A DNA stretch of 18,018 nt from JACZST01 sp964195155. GTDB taxonomy: Bacteria > Actinomycetota > Acidimicrobiia > Spongiisociales > UBA5794. Each line of letters starts with the position of its first letter. Position 1 is the stretch's first letter. The stretch lies in assembly GCA_964195155.1 (NCBI GenBank), contig CAXMOP010000027.1:1-18018 (forward strand), given 5' to 3'. Positions 1 to 5,581 of this stretch are shown here, piece after piece. A program made the position numbers and the translations under genes. The notes under the pieces were generated by a model. The model did not search any database, was not told where the DNA came from, and saw only the letters and a list, made by a program, of their open reading frames with translations.

Positions 1-1257
1 GAGCCCGGTCGGCCGGATGATCTGCTCGACGATGGCTGCGGACTCGCGACGCTCCCAGTCGCTCGGGGTCGCAGAAAGCAAGATCGCCTGGCTGGTCTTG
101 CCATACCACTCCTCGAAGGTGAGCGGACGGTTGTCGATCGCCGAGGGAAGACGGAACCCGTGGGCAACCAGCACGTCCTTTCTGGTTCGATCTCCTGCGT
201 ATTGGCCGTGGATCTGGGGGATGGTGACATGGCTCTCGTCGATCACGGTGAGGTAGTCGTCGGGGAAGTAGTCGAGCAGCGTGTACGGCGCCTCCCCTTC
301 TTCTCGACCGTCGAGGAACCGCGAGTAGTTCTCGATCCCCGAACAGAAGCCAACCTCGCGCATCATCTCCATGTCGTAGGAGGTTCGCATGCGGAGACGC
401 TGGGCCTCGAGGAGCTTTCCCTGCTCATCGAGGTCGGCGAGCCGATCGGCGAGCTCGATCTCGATACCACCGAGCGCCGCTTCCATCCGGTCGCGTGAAG
501 TCACATAGTGGCTCGCCGGGTACACCCAGAGCTCCGAAAGCTCATCGATCACCTCACCCGTCACCGGGTTCATCCGGAGGATCCGCTCCACCTCGTCGCC
601 CCAGTACTCCGCGCGATAGATGGTCTCCTCGTAGGAGGGAAAGATCTCGAGGGTGTCGCCCTTCACACGGAACTTTCCCCTGGTCAGATTCACTTCATTG
701 CGCTCGTACTGGATATCAACGAGACGCGCTATTGCTGCTTGGAGCGGGAACTCGACACCGCGCACCAGGCGAAGCACCTGTCCCTCATATTGCTCCGGCG
801 AGCCGAGGCCGTAGATTGCAGACACCGAAGCGACGATGATCACGTCTCTTCTCGTCAGCAGCGCGGCCGTTGCCGAGTGGCGCAGTCGGTCGATCTCGTC
901 GTTGACCGTCGATTCTTTTTCGATGTAGGTGTCGCTCTGGGCGATGTAGGCCTCGGGCTGGTAGTAGTCGTAGTAGGAGACGAAGTATTCGACCCGGTTC
1001 TCCGGGAAGAACTGTCGATACTCGTTGGCGAGTTGAGCGCCCAGGGCCTTATTCGGAGCGATGATCAGCGTCGGTTTCTGCACCTGCTCGATCGTCCACG
1101 CCACGGTGGCGGACTTGCCCGAGCCCGTGATCCCAAGGAGCGTTTGGAAGCGATCGCCGCGCCGCACGCCTTCGCTGAGCTTGGCAATCGCCTCGGGCTG
1201 ATCGCCCGCGGGCGCGAAGTCAGAGTGAACACGGAAGGGGCGCATCTCGGTTGCCAT
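1..1257 (-). CDS. uvrB: UvrABC system protein B (excinuclease subunit), 3' end outside the window
   Basis: Damage-recognition helicase-like subunit of nucleotide excision repair; it receives DNA from UvrA and recruits UvrC. The first 419 codons are visible of a family usually near 660-700 residues; the frame stays open to base 1. Seen: start MATEMRPFRVHSDF, the APAGDQPEAI motif, Walker A GITGSGKS with K48, the APNKALGAQLANE helicase segment, the beta-hairpin region YYDYYQPEAYIAQSDTYIEK that clamps DNA, and near the edge LLSATPSDWE followed by VEQIIRPTGL. The SAT.AW residues after the P-loop resemble actinobacterial UvrB. ATG at 1257 is preferred; an in-frame ATG four codons later (1245) is possible, and no strong ribosome binding site decides. 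It lies downstream of coaE on the same strand, 134 bp away, as in the usual actinobacterial order. Identity is certain. Confidence 0.97.
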   Translation of the reverse strand, partial: MATEMRPFRVHSDFAPAGDQPEAIAKLSEGVRRGDRFQTLLGITGSGKSATVAWTIEQVQKPTLIIAPNKALGAQLANEYRQFFPENRVEYFVSYYDYYQPEAYIAQSDTYIEKESTVNDEIDRLRHSATAALLTRRDVIIVASVSAIYGLGSPEQYEGQVLRLVRGVEFPLQAAIARLVDIQYERNEVNLTRGKFRVKGDTLEIFPSYEETIYRAEYWGDEVERILRMNPVTGEVIDELSELWVYPASHYVTSRDRMEAALGGIEIELADRLADLDEQGKLLEAQRLRMRTSYDMEMMREVGFCSGIENYSRFLDGREEGEAPYTLLDYFPDDYLTVIDESHVTIPQIHGQYAGDRTRKDVLVAHGFRLPSAIDNRPLTFEEWYGKTSQAILLSATPSDWERRESAAIVEQIIRPTGL

Positions 1258-1296
1258 TGCAAGCGCAAGGTAGCGAGCGCGAGTGACAACAAACCC

Positions 1297-1330
1297 GTAT
1301 TGCGTATTGCGTACTGCGTACTGCGTATCG
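1297..1330. repeat. Heptamer tandem repeat between uvrB and coaE (GTATTGC/GTACTGC)
   Basis: Four complete 7-bp units, GTATTGC, GTATTGC, GTACTGC, GTACTGC, then a partial GTATCG. It lies in the 134-bp gap between coaE and uvrB, close to a second 7-bp repeat of unrelated sequence. No coding role is visible. It is a short sequence repeat of unknown function. Confidence 0.85.
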
Positions 1331-1351
1331 AACTCGATCTACGCTATACGC

Positions 1352-1393
1352 ACTACTCACTACTCACTACTCGCTACTCACTACTCGCTACTC
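1352..1393. repeat. Heptamer tandem repeat overlapping the coaE stop codon (ACTACTC/GCTACTC)
   Basis: Six 7-bp units in a row: ACTACTC three times, GCTACTC, ACTACTC, GCTACTC. The last unit runs into the coaE stop codon, whose complement occupies 1392-1394, so the repeat begins exactly at the end of the reading frame. The unit differs from the neighbouring GTATTGC tract but has the same period. Confidence 0.87.
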
Positions 1394-1976
1394 ACTGCGA
1401 CCGCTCCCACACCGCATCGACGTGACCGCGGAGATCGTCGAGCGATCCGTTGTTCACGATCACCTCGTCGGCCCACTCCAGCCACTGTGAGCGGTCCGCC
1501 TGGGCCGCGGCGCGGCGCTGGACGTCGTTTGAATCGCCTCCCCTCCCGATCGCCCTGCGGATCCGCACGTCCTCGTCGGCGTCGATATACACCCGAATCC
1601 ACGAGTCGTCGAGGGGCAACATGACCGGCACCTCGAGGATCACCGGACCCGTTGCCTCCGCGGTGAGCCGGTCGATGTCCTCCATGATGAACGGATGGGT
1701 GATGGCCTCGAGCTCGGCGAGCTCCGCCGGTGCGGCGAACACGATGACGGCAAGGCGGGAACGGTCGATCCTTCCCTCTGCCACCACAGACGGCCAGCGT
1801 TCGGCTACGGCATCGAAGGCCGGACCGGCCGGCTCCAACACGGCATGGCCGATTCGATCGGCGCTGATGACGATGACGTCTTTTCCCTTGAGAAACTCCG
1901 CAACCCTGCTCTTTCCCGCGCCGATACCACCACCGAGAACAATGCGCGACACTCCAGCCGGAACACTCGGATTCAC
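1392..1976 (-). CDS. coaE: Dephospho-CoA kinase
   Basis: Last step of coenzyme A synthesis: ATP-dependent phosphorylation of the 3'-hydroxyl of dephospho-CoA in the cytosol. Seen: P-loop GGGIGAGKS near residues 15-23 (K22), the SADRIGH segment matching the family's DAD.I.H motif, ITHPFI, LEVPVML, and DEVIVNNGS near the C-terminus. With GTG at 1976 the product is 194 residues, usual for a single-domain CoaE. The frame is open upstream to 2102, but that part is antisense to the divergent kinase gene and unlike any CoaE N-terminus. GAGGTG overlaps the 1976 GTG; another GTG eight codons further (1952), giving VSRIVLGGG, is a rival start. Only 25 bp separate it from the divergent kinase gene, so its promoter probably lies inside that gene. 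It is normally next to rpsA; here the pilus locus separates them. Confidence 0.93.
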   Translation of the reverse strand: MNPSVPAGVSRIVLGGGIGAGKSRVAEFLKGKDVIVISADRIGHAVLEPAGPAFDAVAERWPSVVAEGRIDRSRLAVIVFAAPAELAELEAITHPFIMEDIDRLTAEATGPVILEVPVMLPLDDSWIRVYIDADEDVRIRRAIGRGGDSNDVQRRAAAQADRSQWLEWADEVIVNNGSLDDLRGHVDAVWERSQ

Positions 1977-2001
1977 CACCTCGCGACTGTACCCTTGGCG
2001 C

Positions 2002-3507
2002 GTGCGCACTTCGTGGGAGACTCGATTCGAATGGATCGAGACGATCCTGCAGTGGACTGCGCTCGTGCTTGGTGTCGGCCTCGCCGTCCTCGGCGACGTC
2101 AATCAACTGGGGGAGATCTCCGCGGCGACCGTCACCGCCTCGATCTCCGTTGCCGTCTACACGATTCTCATGCAGGTTACGCCGACCAGCAAGAAACGCT
2201 TGCCCTTCGTCGGTGCGTTCCTGGCCGCCCTCGGCGTCGCCGTTTCACTGTTCGCCATTTCGCTGACCGGGGGAACAAACAGCCCGTTCCTGCTCTACCT
2301 CGCGGTCCCAATCTTTTTCGCCGCCACCACCCAGGGCATGGTGCTCGGGGGTGTAACGGCGCTGGCCGGCGTCGGCGGCCTTGCCCTTGCAGCAGGCAAC
2401 GCCGGCGAAGACCTGATGAGCCCACAGTTCTTGCAAATGGTTGCCTTCTACGCCCTGGTCGGGATCACGTTTGCCCAGGCGCACCGGATCCTCATCGAAG
2501 AGCCCCAGGCCGTTCCCTCCGAGGTTGGATCGGCGGAACAGGTCGCCCGCCTCGAGGAAGCGCATCGTCTCCTCGCCGAACTCGCCGATCTAGCAACCAC
2601 CGACGACCTCAGCCCGGTCACCGTGGGTCGAAGCGCTCTCCGCGACGTTGCGGCATCGGTCCCGTATGCCTCGGGGGCGGTGTCGATCCTTGAGCCAAAC
2701 GGCGAAACCGTGGTTGCGACCCGTGGGCAGGCGCCCGCCGGGTCCTCGGGGAGCGACTATCCAATCGAGGTGGACAACCGTCAACTCGGGACGCTGACAT
2801 TGCGACCGATGGCCGGAGCCGAATTGGAGCTGCATCGCGGTCAGATCGAGCAGGTGCTCAAACCGGTAGCCCTCGCCTTCGACAACGTCCTGCTGCTCCA
2901 GACGATCGCCCATCGATCGGTCAGAGAGGAGCGGATTCGCGTAGCCAGAGAGCTGCACGATGAGATCGGGCCCCTCTTGGTATCGGTTGGTCTCGGCCTC
3001 GACGTCGCCATCCAGGGGGACGGTGTGGACGTCAAGACCGCCGCCCACCTCGCCGAGCTTCGCGAGACGGTCGGCAAGCTCGTCGACGACGTGCGTAGGA
3101 CGGTCACCATCCTGCGCTCCACCCAGGCGACGACGATCACCGAGCACGCGCACGCACTGGCCGCGGACGCGGAGCCGGATGGGCCTTCGATCGCCATCGA
3201 CATCGGGGAGGACGGCGACCTCGGCGTGCGTGAGATTGCCCAGTTGGCGGCGATCATGACCGAGGCCGTGCGGAATGCTGTCGAGCACGCTGATGCATCG
3301 ACGGTGTGGATCGAAGGCAAGGTCGATGGCGATTCCGGGACGCTGCGCATTCGGGACGACGGTGTCGGATTTGATTCGACCGCCGAGGCGGCCGGACGCT
3401 ACGGCCTGATCGGTATGCGTGAACGGGCGAGCGAGATCGGCGCAGAAGTCACGCTTGAGTCGAATACCGAGGGCACGACCGTCACCGTGTCGTGGCAGCC
3501 TCAATGA
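2002..3507 (+). CDS. Six-TM sensor histidine kinase, NarL/DegS type (HisKA_3 + HATPase)
   Basis: Membrane sensor that autophosphorylates on His and passes phosphate to the regulator encoded next. With GTG at 2002 it has 501 residues. The frame is open back to 1450, but that part is antisense to coaE, and 2002 keeps the first hydrophobic helix intact. Seen: six hydrophobic segments (about 15-32, 40-59, 67-88, 93-109, 112-132, 143-162) with very short loops, a linker, a GAF-like region about 190-300 (weak assignment), the HisKA_3 box RVARELHDEIG with H319, an ATPase N box EAVRNAVEH with N425, the G1 box DDGVGF at 452-457, and a second glycine motif GRYGLIGMRERA. The stop overlaps the regulator start (ATGA), implying translational coupling. 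No clear Shine-Dalgarno precedes 2002; TACCCT at 1990-1995 could be a -10 for a leaderless transcript, but this is weak. The signal sensed is unknown. Confidence 0.9.
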   Translation: MRTSWETRFEWIETILQWTALVLGVGLAVLGDVNQLGEISAATVTASISVAVYTILMQVTPTSKKRLPFVGAFLAALGVAVSLFAISLTGGTNSPFLLYLAVPIFFAATTQGMVLGGVTALAGVGGLALAAGNAGEDLMSPQFLQMVAFYALVGITFAQAHRILIEEPQAVPSEVGSAEQVARLEEAHRLLAELADLATTDDLSPVTVGRSALRDVAASVPYASGAVSILEPNGETVVATRGQAPAGSSGSDYPIEVDNRQLGTLTLRPMAGAELELHRGQIEQVLKPVALAFDNVLLLQTIAHRSVREERIRVARELHDEIGPLLVSVGLGLDVAIQGDGVDVKTAAHLAELRETVGKLVDDVRRTVTILRSTQATTITEHAHALAADAEPDGPSIAIDIGEDGDLGVREIAQLAAIMTEAVRNAVEHADASTVWIEGKVDGDSGTLRIRDDGVGFDSTAEAAGRYGLIGMRERASEIGAEVTLESNTEGTTVTVSWQPQ

Positions 3508-4154
3508 GCCAGCCGATCCGCGTCGCCATCGCAGACGACCATTTGCTGGTCCTGGACGGCCTGCGTCAAGCCCTCGACGCCTTGCCCGACATTCAGGTGG
3601 TCGCCGTCGCCACGACCGGGGACGAGCTCGCTGCGGCCATCACACAGACCGAACCCGATGTCGTACTCGTGGACATCGAAATGCCGGACCGGACAGGTCT
3701 TGCGGTCTTACGCGAGCTCAAGGATCCGCCGCCGGCGCTGGTAGTGACCATGCATACCGAGGATGAGTATCGCAAGCGTGCGGCAGCTGCGGGTGCGGTC
3801 GGTTTTCTCTCGAAAGCCACACCCCTTCCGGAACTGGCCGCAGCGGTTCGCGCCGCACACGATGGTGTCGTGCTCTTGGAAGTCGACGACCTAGAGTCGG
3901 CGCTTGCGCCGTATCGAGAGGCCCGGTTGTCGCCTGGGGCCGAGTCCCTCACTGCGAGGGAACGGGAACTGCTTGCTCTGCTCGCCGGTGGGATCTCCGG
4001 GACCGACGAACTGGCCGAAGAGATGTTCATCTCCCAGAAGACGGTGAAGAACCACCTGGCCAGCATTTACGAGAAGCTCGGCATCTCCGATCGCGCCCAG
4101 GCGGTCGTCGAAGCCATGCGCCTCGGTCTCGACCGCCCGCCCAACAAAGTCTGA
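3504..4154 (+). CDS. NarL/LuxR-family response regulator
   Basis: DNA-binding partner of the upstream kinase, 216 residues from ATG 3504. Seen: receiver domain 5-120 with acidic pair D11/D12, phospho-acceptor D57 in VLVDIEMPD, and K104 in FLSKA; then a LuxR-type helix-turn-helix about 149-205 starting LTARERELLALLAGG, with recognition helix ISQKTVKNHLASIYEKLGI. All receiver key residues are present, so it should be phosphorylatable. ATG 3504 overlaps the kinase TGA by four bases; a GTG at 3492 in the same frame is less likely. About 150 bp further on begins the first Flp pilin gene on the same strand. Control of the pilins is inferred from position only; the target sites are not known. Confidence 0.92.
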   Translation: MSQPIRVAIADDHLLVLDGLRQALDALPDIQVVAVATTGDELAAAITQTEPDVVLVDIEMPDRTGLAVLRELKDPPPALVVTMHTEDEYRKRAAAAGAVGFLSKATPLPELAAAVRAAHDGVVLLEVDDLESALAPYREARLSPGAESLTARERELLALLAGGISGTDELAEEMFISQKTVKNHLASIYEKLGISDRAQAVVEAMRLGLDRPPNKV

Positions 4155-4205
4155 ACCGAGTCTCGAGTCGCGAGACACGAGCCCGAGACTGCCGCGCACA
4201 TCCTG

Positions 4206-4230
4206 CTCGCGACTCGCGACTCGCGACTCT
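4206..4230. repeat. Heptamer tandem repeat upstream of pilin 1 (CTCGCGA)
   Basis: Three and a half copies of CTCGCGA. Related GAGTC/CGAGAC words occur irregularly in the preceding 45 bases back to the regulator stop. The tract ends one base before the AAATTGGGTCGCCCG block of the first pilin promoter region. The unit can form short local inverted pairs (CTCG/CGAG) but no clear terminator with a T run. Confidence 0.8.
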
Positions 4231-4277
4231 AAATTGGGTCGCCCGCCCTATGGCTCTGCAACGGGCTCACCGATACC
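4231..4277 (+). promoter_or_regulatory. Promoter-like block of pilin 1: GGTCGCCCG box and GATACC
   Basis: AAATTGGGTCGCCCG at 4231-4245 matches blocks before pilins 3 and 4. A GATACC hexamer at 4272-4277 lies 35 bp after the GGTCGCCCG start (37 in the other two). GATAC is a plausible -10. No TTGACA-like -35 is seen in any copy, so the GGTCGCCCG box may be an activator site or an unusual -35 region. The role is inferred from conservation between copies. Confidence 0.5.
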
Positions 4278-4307
4278 GTTCGCCCCCGGGCCTGCAAGGA
4301 GGTTGCA

Positions 4308-4490
4308 ATGCTCAAACTATGGACGGCTTATCAGAGCCACATTGTCAGAGATGAGAAGGGTGCCAGCATGGTGGAATACGCCCTGCTCGTCGCACTCATC
4401 GCCGTTGTCGTGATTGCTGCCGCGTTGTTCCTCGGCACCGAGATCAACGACAAGTTCAGCGAAGTCGGTCAAACGGTCGACGCGACCTAG
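4308..4490 (+). CDS. flp: Flp-type (type IVb) pilin 1
   Basis: Fibre subunit of a Tad/Flp pilus, 60 residues. Seen: charged 18-residue leader ending in G18, the prepilin cleavage motif G-ASMVEYALL with Glu and Tyr at mature positions 5 and 6, and one hydrophobic helix about 25-43 (LLVALIAVVVIAAALFL). The predicted mature pilin is 42 residues, a usual size for Flp. A strong AAGGAGG lies five bases before the ATG. It is the first of four tandem paralogues, and its mature part is identical in protein to pilin 4. Cleavage needs a prepilin peptidase, which is not in this window. Confidence 0.95.
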   Translation: MLKLWTAYQSHIVRDEKGASMVEYALLVALIAVVVIAAALFLGTEINDKFSEVGQTVDAT

Positions 4491-4585
4491 TCCCCGCAAG
4501 CCACACACGCCGGTAGAGGCGCCGGGGCTGACCCTCTGGTGGCTGCGTGGCACGCCGATACACCACACCGCACAGGAGGTAGGAA

Positions 4586-4768
4586 ATGCTCCGAGTTTGG
4601 ACGGCCTTGCAAAGCCGCATGATCGAGGATGAACAGGGAGCCAGCATGGTGGAATACGCCCTGCTCGTCGCCCTCATCGCCGTTGTCGTGATCGGCGCCG
4701 CGTTGTTCCTGGGCGATCAGATCAACGACAAGTTCAGCGAAGTCGGCAACACCCTCGAATCAACGTAG
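4586..4768 (+). CDS. flp: Flp-type (type IVb) pilin 2
   Basis: Paralogue of the preceding pilin, 60 residues, with the same leader length, G18 cleavage site and ASMVEYALL motif. It is the most divergent copy: IEDEQG before the cleavage site, GAALFLGDQ in place of AAALFLGTE, and tail GNTLEST. AGGAGGT lies five bases before the ATG. The 95-bp gap after pilin 1 holds a GATACA hexamer at 4557-4562, but not the clear GGTCGCCCG block of the other copies, so it may be co-transcribed with pilin 1. Divergence in the exposed C-terminal half suggests a minor or alternative subunit; that is an inference. Confidence 0.94.
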   Translation: MLRVWTALQSRMIEDEQGASMVEYALLVALIAVVVIGAALFLGDQINDKFSEVGNTLEST

Positions 4769-4779
4769 AGAGACGCCAT

Positions 4780-4821
4780 AGTCCTCAGTCCTCAATCCTC
4801 AGACATCAGACTGACGACTCA
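4780..4821. repeat. Degenerate heptamer tandem repeat between pilins 2 and 3 (AGTCCTC)
   Basis: Six 7-bp units decaying along the tract: AGTCCTC, AGTCCTC, AATCCTC, AGACATC, AGACTGA, CGACTCA. It begins 11 bp after the pilin 2 stop and ends four bases before the AAATAGGTCGCCCG block of pilin 3. There is no similarity to the other heptamer tracts beyond the period and a common TC content. Confidence 0.78.
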
Positions 4822-4825
4822 CGCC

Positions 4826-4873
4826 AAATAGGTCGCCCGCCTCATCTAGCGGTGCCATCCACCAGTCGATACT
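4826..4873 (+). promoter_or_regulatory. Promoter-like block of pilin 3: GGTCGCCCG box and GATACT
   Basis: AAATAGGTCGCCCG starts at 4826 and GATACT occupies 4868-4873; the distance from GGTCGCCCG to GATACT is exactly that of the pilin 4 copy (37 bp). Downstream GTGGATCACCC (4881-4891) is also shared with pilin 4. A -10 role for GATACT and a protein site for GGTCGCCCG are inferences from this conservation in otherwise diverged spacers. Confidence 0.55.
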
Positions 4874-4907
4874 CATCAACGTGGATCACCCCTTTAGGAG
4901 GTAAGAC

Positions 4908-5090
4908 ATGCTTCGTCTGTGGACGGCCTACCAGGCCAGGTTCATGAAGGATGAAGAAGGTGCCAGCATGGTGGAGTACGCCCTGCTCGTTGCACTCATC
5001 GCCGTTGTCGTGATCGCTGCCGCGTTGTTCCTCGGCACCGAGATCAATGACAAGTTCAGTGAAGTCGGCGCGACGCTCGAAGCGACGTAA
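4908..5090 (+). CDS. flp: Flp-type (type IVb) pilin 3
   Basis: Third Flp paralogue, 60 residues: 18-residue leader ending EEG, cleavage before ASMVEYALL, one hydrophobic helix, and the same TEINDKFSEVG segment as copies 1 and 4 but tail ATLEAT. AGGAGGT stands five bases before the ATG. It has its own promoter-like block upstream and a strong hairpin terminator 20 bp after the stop, so it can form a single-gene transcript or end a transcript of pilins 1-3. Confidence 0.95.
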   Translation: MLRLWTAYQARFMKDEEGASMVEYALLVALIAVVVIAAALFLGTEINDKFSEVGATLEAT

Positions 5091-5110
5091 CCGAACTCAC
5101 TCCGAGTAAC

Positions 5111-5140
5111 AGAAGAGGCGCCCTCCGGGGCGCCTCTTCT
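5111..5140 (+). terminator. Hairpin terminator after pilin 3
   Basis: Perfect 13-bp stem, AGAAGAGGCGCCC at 5111-5123 paired with 5128-5140, loop TCCG, followed by CTTTGG. It is nearly the same as the hairpin after pilin 4. The T run is short, but the stem is strong and placed just after the reading frame. Confidence 0.8.
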
Positions 5141-5189
5141 CTTTGGCCTCTCCTGGGGCCAGCCCGTCAGTGACTAGCCCTTCCGTGGG

Positions 5190-5237
5190 AAATAGGTCGC
5201 CCGACCTCTCGCCGAAATTGCCGACCTCGCCGATACT
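5190..5237 (+). promoter_or_regulatory. Promoter-like block of pilin 4: GGTCGCCCG box and GATACT
   Basis: AAATAGGTCGCCCG at 5190-5203 and GATACT at 5232-5237, 37 bp apart as upstream of pilin 3. The shared word GTGGATCACCC follows at 5246-5256. Because it lies after the pilin 3 terminator, it should drive pilin 4 alone. It is the best case that the block is a promoter, as no read-through is expected here. Confidence 0.57.
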
Positions 5238-5272
5238 TGAGGGGTGTGGATCACCCGTAGGAGGAGCCCAAC

Positions 5273-5455
5273 ATGCTTCGATTCTGGACGGCTTATCAGA
5301 GCCGCATTGTCAGAGATGAAATGGGTGCCAGCATGGTGGAATACGCCCTGCTCGTCGCACTCATCGCCGTTGTCGTGATTGCTGCCGCGTTGTTCCTCGG
5401 CACCGAGATCAACGACAAGTTCAGCGAAGTTGGCCAAACGGTCGACGCCACCTGA
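5273..5455 (+). CDS. flp: Flp-type (type IVb) pilin 4
   Basis: Fourth Flp paralogue, 60 residues. The mature part is identical in protein to pilin 1. At DNA level 107 consecutive bases (5324-5430) match 4359-4465, so a recent duplication or gene conversion is likely. Leader ends DEMG; cleavage before ASMVEYALL. TAGGAGGAG lies six to seven bases before the ATG. It has its own promoter-like block and its own hairpin terminator, so it appears to be an independent transcription unit. It ends facing the leftward tad operon. Confidence 0.95.
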   Translation: MLRFWTAYQSRIVRDEMGASMVEYALLVALIAVVVIAAALFLGTEINDKFSEVGQTVDAT

Positions 5456-5475
5456 TCGGCGACAAGACGAGAACA

Positions 5476-5505
5476 AGAAGGGGCGCCCTGCGGGGCGCCC
5501 CTTCT
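5476..5505 (+). terminator. Hairpin terminator between convergent pilin 4 and tad operon
   Basis: Perfect 13-bp stem, AGAAGGGGCGCCC at 5476-5488 paired with 5493-5505, loop TGCG. On the plus strand it is followed by a short pyrimidine stretch; on the minus strand by TTGTTCTCG. It can therefore serve both the pilin cassette and the leftward operon that ends at 5582. It is almost the same sequence as the hairpin after pilin 3. Confidence 0.8.
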
Positions 5506-5520
5506 CTCATGGCCGGCGCC

Positions 5521-5576
5521 GGTCACCGGTCACTGGTCACTGGTCATTGGTCACTGGCAACTGGCAACTGGTCCGG
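5521..5576. repeat. Heptamer tandem repeat between convergent genes (GGTCACT)
   Basis: Eight 7-bp units: GGTCACC, GGTCACT twice, GGTCATT, GGTCACT, GGCAACT twice, GGTCCGG. It fills the space between the bidirectional terminator and the end of the membrane protein gene. It is the longest and most regular of the heptamer tracts here. Confidence 0.9.
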
Positions 5577-5581
5577 TCGGC

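Noticed and set aside
1297..1393. Possible CRISPR array
   Set aside because: Units are only 7 bp, with no spacers and no cas genes; these are simple tandem repeats.
1972..1995. Promoter for the kinase with TTCACC as -35 and TACCCT as -10
   Set aside because: The spacer would be only 12 bp, too short for a usual promoter; only a leaderless -10 remains conceivable.
1450..2001. 184-codon N-terminal extension of the histidine kinase frame
   Set aside because: It is antisense to coaE, Ser/Arg-rich and unlike a sensor domain. The GTG at 2002 precedes the first membrane helix.
2590..3504. 304-codon open frame on the minus strand
   Set aside because: It is antisense to the histidine kinase, with no domain and no ribosome binding site; a GC-driven shadow.
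4491..4585. A fourth GGTCGCCCG promoter block before pilin 2
   Set aside because: GATACA is present at 4557-4562, but upstream only a weak GGCGCCGGG word is seen, so the block is not supported.
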